Assembly: GCA_025927835.1 (NCBI GenBank)
Contig: JAICKR010000002.1
Coordinates: 1 to 64,000, forward strand
Reading direction: 5' to 3'
Length of the DNA stretch: 64,000 bases
From: Jatrophihabitans sp.
GTDB taxonomy: Bacteria; Actinomycetota; Actinomycetes; Mycobacteriales; Jatrophihabitantaceae
Positions 63,917 through 64,000 of the stretch are shown here, one piece after another. The notes beneath the pieces are model-generated. The model was not told the DNA's origin. It saw only the letters and a program-made list of their open reading frames with translations, and searched no databases. Both the position numbers and the translations under genes were made by a program. Positions within the stretch are counted from its first letter, which is position 1. Every line of letters begins with the position of its first letter.

Positions 63917-64000
63917 CCGTTTTCTTGGTGCATCCGAGGGAACCGGGCGAACTATTCGCGCACGGAACGACCACTTGCCAGTCCAAAGATGAACGCAGGC
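63917..64000. other. Upstream region of the giant nuclease gene
   Basis: These 84 bases to the window edge hold the probable start region of the nuclease gene. I see no clear promoter, operator or coding sequence in them. Confidence 0.4.

Overview
The window is high-GC DNA with dense, overlapping genes, short intergenic gaps and many GTG/TTG starts. It holds several luciferase-like (F420/flavin) oxidoreductases and a close match to F420-dependent glucose-6-phosphate dehydrogenase. This points to an actinomycete chromosome (Actinomycetota); I cannot name a genus. No rRNA, tRNA, CRISPR array, insertion sequence or phage gene was seen, and no stretch over 300 bases lacks a gene.

Bases 1-41974 read as one large catabolic locus under a single GntR/FCD-type regulator, encoded at 41150-41974 on the minus strand. 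The evidence is nine near-palindromic 17-bp sites of the form nnGnATnC-n-GnATnCnn, one or two at each main promoter region: 634, 2504, 7508, 12778, 24611, 24673, 30185, 36104 and 41973. Several lie on a recognisable -10 box. Blocks in order: an FMN alpha-hydroxy-acid dehydrogenase (cut by the window edge) divergent from a NitT/TauT-type ABC importer with an MFS gene (708-4865); two more MFS genes (4811-7466, minus); an LLM oxidoreductase, an SRPBCC protein and a three-subunit molybdenum hydroxylase (7658-12732); a chain of LLM enzyme, EutA-like ATPase, bicupin, Rieske protein, small helical protein, ACMSD-type amidohydrolase, ThDP enzyme and aldehyde dehydrogenase (12814-21729); a minus-strand pair of M29/NicX-like protein and D1-only ClpC-like ATPase (21710-24525); an alpha/beta hydrolase, cyclic amidohydrolase, FGD and DMT exporter (24703-29090); an ornithine-cyclodeaminase relative (29098-30126, minus); a second ThDP enzyme with a beta-hydroxyacid dehydrogenase, YtcJ-like amidohydrolase, SDR and alpha/beta hydrolase (30217-36065); and an Fe3+/polyamine-type ABC importer with a further hydrolase (36210-41146).

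Taken together this looks like uptake and stepwise breakdown of a nitrogen-containing, probably heterocyclic, organic compound: ring hydroxylation by the molybdenum enzyme, flavin monooxygenation, opening and hydrolysis by cyclic amidohydrolases, then ThDP-dependent C-C chemistry and aldehyde oxidation. FGD would supply F420H2. The substrate is not evident from sequence.

Bases 42014-48000 are mostly housekeeping: a DUF421 membrane pair, a small hypothetical protein, a DEAD-box RNA helicase, a zinc alcohol dehydrogenase and proline-catabolic P5C dehydrogenase (pruA) divergent from a PucR-type regulator. A second operon (49192-55277) has six coupled genes: FAD amine/amino-acid oxidase, acyl-CoA dehydrogenase-like protein, acyl-CoA ligase, DUF6282-like hydrolase, LeuB-like dehydrogenase and VOC protein. 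The promoter regions of the PucR gene and of this operon share the inverted repeat TTyCGACA-nn-TGTCGAAA. The window ends with a minus-strand gene for a 2873-residue secreted nuclease/5'-nucleotidase fusion.
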